Source: Thiomicrorhabdus aquaedulcis
GTDB lineage: Bacteria; Pseudomonadota; Gammaproteobacteria; Thiomicrospirales; Thiomicrospiraceae
Assembly (NCBI RefSeq): GCF_004001325.1
Contig: NZ_AP018722.1
Coordinates: forward strand, 1,984,001 to 2,048,000
Length of the DNA: 64,000 nucleotides
Direction: 5' to 3'
Part shown: one piece after another, positions 59,707-64,000 of the stretch
Layout of the letters: each line of letters begins with the position of its first letter
Position numbering within the stretch: the stretch's first letter is position 1
Notes under the pieces: generated by a model
What the model saw: the letters and a program-made list of their open reading frames with translations, nothing else
Database searches by the model: none
What the model was told of the DNA's origin: nothing
Position numbers and translations under genes: made by a program

Positions 59707-61077
59707 TTACTTAATCCAAATGGCTTTAATGTTGGTAAACTCGCGAATACCGTGTTGCGCCAATTCACGACCGTAACCCGAATTTTTAACCCCACCAAAA
59801 GGCATGCGCGGATCTGAAAAACTGTAACTGTTAATAAACGTTGCGCCCGATTCCATGCCGCGCGCCATGGTTTCGGCGGTGGCCATATCACGGGTCCAAA
59901 TCGAACCCGCCAAACCAAAGTCCACCGCATTGGCAATACCCAAGGCGTGTGCAGGTTCGGTGGCTTTAATAACAATGGCCACCGGGCCAAAAAACTCTTC
60001 GTTGTAGGCGGGCATATTACTGCTAACGTTGGTTAAAATGGTCGGCGCATAATAATACCCAGGGCGATCCAACTGATAACCGCCAGTGACAATCACCGCA
60101 CCCAAATCAACCGATTCCATGACTTGCTCGTGCAGTTCGTCCAGTAAATCTTGCCGCGCCATAGGTGCCAAAGTGGTGGTTTTGTCCATAGGGTCGCCGG
60201 CCACAAAATGGTTTTCGATGGCGGTTTTAAATTGCTCAATAAAGCCTTCACAAAGCGTTTGATCGACAATAAAACGTTTGGCGGCAATGCAACTTTGCCC
60301 CATGTTTTGAAAGCGTCCGGTCATCGCGGCTTTAATGGCCGCGTTTATGTCGGCGTCGTCCAGCACAATAAACGCGTCTGACCCGCCCAATTCCAACACC
60401 ACTTTTTTAAGCTCCGAACCGGCAATGCTCGCCACCGTGCGCCCAGCATGTTCACTGCCGGTTAACGCCACGCCTTTTACAAACGGGTGACGAATAACGC
60501 TTTCAACCTGCTCTGAGGTAATCATCAAACTGGTAAAAATGTAGTCTGGAAAACCGGCTTTTCTAAAGACTTCTTCTAAAGCCAAGGCGCATTGTGGCAC
60601 ATTAGAAGCGTGCTTTAATACCGCTGTATTGCCGGCAATAAGCGCGGGCACGGCAAATCGAAACACTTGCCAAAATGGGTAGTTCCACGGCATAACCCCT
60701 AAAATAACGCCCAATGGCAAATAGGCGACGTAACTTTTTTTGGCGTGGGTTTCAACCGGCTCGTCGGCTAAAAAGCCCGGGCCGTTTTCAGCGTAAAACT
60801 CGCACAACATGGCGCATTTTTCAATTTCGGCGCTGGCCTCAACAAAGGTTTTACCCATTTCTAGGGTAATAAGCTCGGCCAGTAAATCGCTGTCGTCGCG
60901 CAGCACATCGGCCACGCGTTTTATCATGGTGCAACGATCTTCAATGGGCGTGAGCTTAGACCAGTCGCTAAACATATAGCCGGCTTGAGTAATCACGTCG
61001 TCTAAAATTTCAGAATCCCAGGTTTCAAATTCGCCCAAAAGAGTGTCGTTTGCGGGATTGATGGATTGCATGACCAT
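59707..61077 (-). CDS. NAD(P)-dependent succinate-semialdehyde dehydrogenase
   Basis: 456 residues, aldehyde dehydrogenase superfamily. Visible: PWNYPFWQVFRFAVPALIAG, the catalytic Glu in VVLELGGSDAF, catalytic Cys in NMGQSCIAAKRF, FNEEFFGPV-like YNEEFFGPVAIV and the C-terminal MPFGGVKNSGYGREL. The short form and ERC... pattern match the SSADH subgroup. It probably oxidises succinate semialdehyde to succinate; substrate choice is by family only. AAGG precedes the ATG at 61077. An inverted repeat lies upstream (61121-61169). Confidence 0.9.
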   Translation of the reverse strand: MVMQSINPANDTLLGEFETWDSEILDDVITQAGYMFSDWSKLTPIEDRCTMIKRVADVLRDDSDLLAELITLEMGKTFVEASAEIEKCAMLCEFYAENGPGFLADEPVETHAKKSYVAYLPLGVILGVMPWNYPFWQVFRFAVPALIAGNTAVLKHASNVPQCALALEEVFRKAGFPDYIFTSLMITSEQVESVIRHPFVKGVALTGSEHAGRTVASIAGSELKKVVLELGGSDAFIVLDDADINAAIKAAMTGRFQNMGQSCIAAKRFIVDQTLCEGFIEQFKTAIENHFVAGDPMDKTTTLAPMARQDLLDELHEQVMESVDLGAVIVTGGYQLDRPGYYYAPTILTNVSSNMPAYNEEFFGPVAIVIKATEPAHALGIANAVDFGLAGSIWTRDMATAETMARGMESGATFINSYSFSDPRMPFGGVKNSGYGRELAQHGIREFTNIKAIWIK

Positions 61078-61120
61078 ATTAGGATGACCTTTTAAATAAA
61101 AAATAACTGTGCACAATTAA

Positions 61121-61169
61121 AGGACACCTCTATAACCCCAGATTGATTCTGAGGTTAATAGAAGTGCCT
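61121..61169 (-). terminator. Imperfect inverted repeat, probable terminator of the EAL-HDOD gene
   Basis: AGGCACTTCTATTAACCTCA pairs with most of the AGGACACCTCTATAACCCCA arm across a nine-base loop, followed on the minus strand by TTTAATTG. Confidence 0.5.
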
Positions 61170-61200
61170 AAATTATTGGCAAAAAATGAAGGGGTAAACT

Positions 61201-62436
61201 TTAACCCGAAACAACTTGATGAGCCCAAACATTGGCTGACATAAAACGACTGCTTAAATCGCTAATTGTAAGTGCATTGTAAGTGAGCTGTTCTATGGGA
61301 TGGTTGGCAAGTTCAAGGGCTTCAAGCACATTAATAGCCTCACCCATTGCACCTTTTTTGGTTAATAACGACTCACGCAGCACTTCACCCAATGGCAATT
61401 GCTGTAAAACAGTTTGCATGGGCACTTTAAAAAACCCGTCTAAATTAGAAAACAAACCCACTAAAAAATAGCTGTCTTTGTCGCGTGATAAGCCTGTCGA
61501 TTCGGCCAACAACTCGCAAAATTTAGCGCGTGCTAACGAGCTAATCAACAACTCGGCTGGCACACCTTCCATGCCCGACAGCATAAGCATATTAACCCAA
61601 AACTTTAACCGTTTAAGCCCCATGTATTTTAACCCATCGGCCACGGTGTGGACTTGCACCGGTATTTGGGTGGCCGGATGATTAATGGCCACTAACAATT
61701 TATGACTCAAGCCAACATCGTGCTTAATAATATTGGACAGTTCAACAAAATCGGTATTAGGATCGTTAACCTTGGCCAACAATTGCAGCAAAGTAAGTTG
61801 ATTGCCTGAGAGCACATGGTTTTCACGCATAATGGGTTTGGTAAAAAAATAGCCTTGAAAATAATCAAAGCCTAGTTTTTTAAAAAACTCAAACCGCTCT
61901 TCAGTTTCGACCTTTTCGGCAATGACCTTTACGCCGCGAGCGTGCAGGGTATCCAACATGGTTTTAAGTTGCAACTCGCTTTGCAATTCACTGTTAATTT
62001 TTGCAAATTCGCTGATACTGGCCAGTTTAATGCTCGTTGCTTCGCCATTAAAATCGCTTAACGCCACAGCATGACCTTGGGCTTTTAGCGTTTTTAAATT
62101 TTTAAGCACCTCAATGTCTTTACTGACCGTATTGGGAATTTGCAACACCATTTGATGGGCGTGCGACTCGCCAAAACACGCCAAATGTTCGGGCGTTAGC
62201 AGCTCTTTAGGCACGTTTAAAAACGCCGTTTGCGTTGGCGATCCGGCCATCAAGGCAAAGCCCATTTGCGCGTACGCCTGCTGCATTAAGTCGGCAATTT
62301 CCTGAGTAGATTGTGCACTGGGTACATCGCCACTGTAAAAACACAACTCGTAGGCAAAGACTTGCATGTGGCGATCTAAAATGGGTTGCCGACCCATAAA
62401 TACGGCAGGCGTTGTCGCCAAAGAAGCATTAGACAT
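61201..62436 (-). CDS. EAL-HDOD domain signalling protein (YuxH-like)
   Basis: 411 residues. A degenerate EAL domain (about 10-205) has AYELCFYSG where the EAL signature lies, then VALSDFNGE and ISEFAKINSEL, so it probably lacks c-di-GMP phosphodiesterase activity. The HDOD domain (about 205-400) begins LLQLLAKVNDPN and contains LSNIIKHDVGLSHKLLVAIN. Members act as adaptors between c-di-GMP and motility or chemotaxis. AAGGA precedes the ATG at 62436. It is downstream of pyrC, separated by a palindrome. Confidence 0.9.
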   Translation of the reverse strand: MSNASLATTPAVFMGRQPILDRHMQVFAYELCFYSGDVPSAQSTQEIADLMQQAYAQMGFALMAGSPTQTAFLNVPKELLTPEHLACFGESHAHQMVLQIPNTVSKDIEVLKNLKTLKAQGHAVALSDFNGEATSIKLASISEFAKINSELQSELQLKTMLDTLHARGVKVIAEKVETEERFEFFKKLGFDYFQGYFFTKPIMRENHVLSGNQLTLLQLLAKVNDPNTDFVELSNIIKHDVGLSHKLLVAINHPATQIPVQVHTVADGLKYMGLKRLKFWVNMLMLSGMEGVPAELLISSLARAKFCELLAESTGLSRDKDSYFLVGLFSNLDGFFKVPMQTVLQQLPLGEVLRESLLTKKGAMGEAINVLEALELANHPIEQLTYNALTISDLSSRFMSANVWAHQVVSG

Positions 62437-62477
62437 AAAGCAATCCTTTAAGATTTTTAAGACCTTTAAAGCCTAAA

Positions 62478-62507
62478 AGAGACCTTTGCACACGTGCAAA
62501 GATCTCT
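62478..62507. repeat. Near-perfect palindrome, minimal GAGACCTTTGCA repeat
   Basis: The two ends of the MITE-like family joined without a core (AGAGACCTTTGCACA / CGTGCAAAGATCTCT). On the minus strand it is followed by TTTAGG and may serve as the pyrC terminator. Confidence 0.75.
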
Positions 62508-62534
62508 AAAAATATAACGTATTGATACACGAGA

Positions 62535-63890
62535 TTAACGATTAAACAACATTCTTTGCCCTGGCGTAAAATCGGCAAACTGCCCTTGGTGATATTTTAA
62601 TTGACCTGACACAATGGTGCTTACCACCGTTGATTTAAAGGTATGACCTTCCCAGGGTGACCACTGACACTTATACAAGTTATGCGCTTTATCGTCCACA
62701 TGCGGCTTATTCATGTCCACCAGCACTAAATCGGCCCAATACCCTTCACGAATAAACCCACGGTCTTCAATTTGATAGCGAATAGCCACGTTGTGCGCCA
62801 TTTTTTGCACAATGGTTTCTATGTCAAATACACCGTCGTGCACCATATCAAGCAATGCCACTACGGCCTGCTGAACCTGCGGCAAACCGGCGGGGGCACT
62901 AAAGTAAGTATTGGCTTTTTCAGCCTGAGTGTGGGGTGCGTGATCCGTTGCAATAATGTCAATACGGCCTTCGCGAACTGCTTGGCGAATGGCGTCTCTA
63001 TCCGACTGTTTTTTAATGGCTGGATTGCACTTAATTAAATGCCCAGAAGTGGCGTAATCTTCTTCGCTAAACCACAAATGATGCACACAGGCTTCAGCGG
63101 TAATTTTTTTGCCTTCGACCGGGCCTGGCTCAAACAACGCCAACTCTTCGGCCGTGGTAATGTGTAACACATGCAAATTAGCCCCGGTTTCTTTGGCCAA
63201 TTCAATCGCCATGGACGATGATTTGTAACAAGCCTCTCTGCAACGAATATTGGGATGCTCAAACGCAGGAATGTCGTCACCGTATTGTTGACGATAAACA
63301 GCCTCTTGCGCTTGAATCATGGGCGTGTCTTCGCAATGCGTGGCGATTAACGTGGGGCTGTGGGTAAATATGTCGCGCAAAGCTTGCTCGCGGTCAACCA
63401 ACATATTGCCGGTTGACGCACCCATAAACACCTTTACCCCACACACGTTGCGTGGATTAACTTGTTTTAGCTCTTCAACATTGTCGTTGGTGGCACCAAA
63501 ATAAAACGAATAGTTTATCCACGATTTTTGCGCGCCAATTTGGTATTTGGCCTCTAAATTCTCAATTGTGGTGGTGGTTGGCTTCACATTGGGCATGTCC
63601 ATAAAAGCGGTAATACCCCCAACCAAAGCCGCTTTAGACTCGGTAGAAATATCGCCTTTTTGAGTAAGCCCTGGGTCTCTAAAGTGTACTTGATCGTCAA
63701 TCATGCCCGGAATTAAAAATAAGCCCGTCGCATCAATAATTTGATCATCGTCACCGGCTTCAAATTCAATGTGTTGAGCAATTTTTACAATACGGCCATC
63801 TTGCACCAATACATCGGCCACCCAAGTTTTATGTTCGTTAACCAACGTAGCATTTGAAATAAACAGTCTATTAGTTTGTGCCATGTTCAC
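62535..63890 (-). CDS. pyrC: Dihydroorotase
   Basis: 451 residues, amidohydrolase fold. It closes carbamoyl aspartate to dihydroorotate in pyrimidine synthesis. The metal region reads IDDQVHFRDPGLTQKGD: the first ligand of the usual H-x-H is Gln, as in one dihydroorotase subgroup. FMDMPNVKPTTTT, an internal Lys in VCGVKVFMGASTG and TDHAPHTQAEK complete the site. A GTG start at 63890 has AGGA seven bases upstream; an ATG two codons later is the alternative. The upstream side carries two further copies of the GAGACCTTTGCA palindrome. Confidence 0.92.
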   Translation of the reverse strand: MNMAQTNRLFISNATLVNEHKTWVADVLVQDGRIVKIAQHIEFEAGDDDQIIDATGLFLIPGMIDDQVHFRDPGLTQKGDISTESKAALVGGITAFMDMPNVKPTTTTIENLEAKYQIGAQKSWINYSFYFGATNDNVEELKQVNPRNVCGVKVFMGASTGNMLVDREQALRDIFTHSPTLIATHCEDTPMIQAQEAVYRQQYGDDIPAFEHPNIRCREACYKSSSMAIELAKETGANLHVLHITTAEELALFEPGPVEGKKITAEACVHHLWFSEEDYATSGHLIKCNPAIKKQSDRDAIRQAVREGRIDIIATDHAPHTQAEKANTYFSAPAGLPQVQQAVVALLDMVHDGVFDIETIVQKMAHNVAIRYQIEDRGFIREGYWADLVLVDMNKPHVDDKAHNLYKCQWSPWEGHTFKSTVVSTIVSGQLKYHQGQFADFTPGQRMLFNR

Positions 63891-63913
63891 AGTAACGTCC
63901 TTTTAGTTTACTA

Positions 63914-63947
63914 AGAGACCTTTGCATTCACTCGTGCAAAGGTCTCT
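63914..63947. repeat. GAGACCTTTGCA-type palindrome upstream of pyrC
   Basis: AGAGACCTTTGCA and TGCAAAGGTCTCT arms around an eight-base centre, 24 bases before the pyrC start. Confidence 0.8.
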
Positions 63948-63974
63948 AAATTTATAAATTTATATTGATATGAT

Positions 63975-63996
63975 GAAACCTTTGCGCAAAAGTCTC
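63975..63996. repeat. Degenerate GAGACCTTTGCA-type palindrome at the window edge
   Basis: GAAACCTTTGC / GCAAAAGTCTC, about 27 bases from the previous copy; with it, it may form one longer element cut by the window end. Confidence 0.5.
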
Positions 63997-64000
63997 ATAA

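Overview
The window looks like chromosome from a sulfur-oxidising gammaproteobacterium of the Thiomicrospira / Thiomicrorhabdus / Hydrogenovibrio type. That is inferred from family resemblance, not from a search. The clues are a gammaproteobacterial rpsU-yqeY-dnaG-rpoD block, a YeeE/YedE (TsuA-type) thiosulfate transporter, a Helicobacter-type malate:quinone oxidoreductase, a JDVT-CTERM sorting pair and an unusually dense set of sensory proteins. There is no prophage, integrase, intact transposase or CRISPR array.

Layout. 1-15.3 kb is a sensory block, all on the minus strand: two paralogous hybrid histidine kinases with PhnD-like periplasmic domains, one very large CBS-PAS-kinase-receiver-HPt protein, a PAS-GGDEF cyclase, an Aer-like chemoreceptor and an OmpR-type regulator. 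15.6-17.3 kb holds a ComEA-like HhH protein, a decayed BrnT/BrnA toxin-antitoxin pair and a CAU-anticodon tRNA. 17.4-24.7 kb is core housekeeping: rpoD, dnaG, yqeY, rpsU, tsaD, plsY, folB. 24.7-25.7 kb holds two small tandem paralogues that resemble the FliG C-terminal region. 25.9-35.6 kb has midA, uppP, a binding-protein lipoprotein abutting a hybrid kinase, nnrE/nnrD, and a kinase with a periplasmic CxxCH motif. 35.8-39.5 kb has a zinc-finger protein, ilvE, a structured intergenic element, argD and argF. 39.9-42.7 kb is the JDVT-CTERM substrate and its intramembrane protease, behind a perfect FNR-type box. 42.8-47.4 kb has galU and a cytosolic three-gene signalling operon. 47.6-64 kb is metabolic: folM, tsuA, mqo, a CobW GTPase, folE2, a DEAD-box helicase, ppnN, an AI-2E transporter, a metallo-beta-lactamase-fold protein, an EI24 protein, a succinate-semialdehyde dehydrogenase, an EAL-HDOD protein and a dihydroorotase.

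Two signals run across the gene map. First, the 12-bp palindrome ACCAGGCCTGGT occurs 20 times exactly, plus about ten one- or two-mismatch forms, in coding and intergenic DNA. Between genes it is often the core of longer inverted repeats at gene ends. It behaves like a highly iterated palindrome (compare cyanobacterial HIP1) or an uptake-like sequence, and I know of no description of it. Second, a smaller dispersed family carries GAGACCTTTGCA-type terminal inverted repeats and looks like a MITE.

At least nine otherwise conserved genes, including argD, argF, uppP and nnrD/E, are interrupted by single-base deletions, mostly in homopolymers and mostly at 26.7-38.8 kb. Each is restored by adding one base, so consensus error is more likely than biological decay; these genes are annotated at full length.
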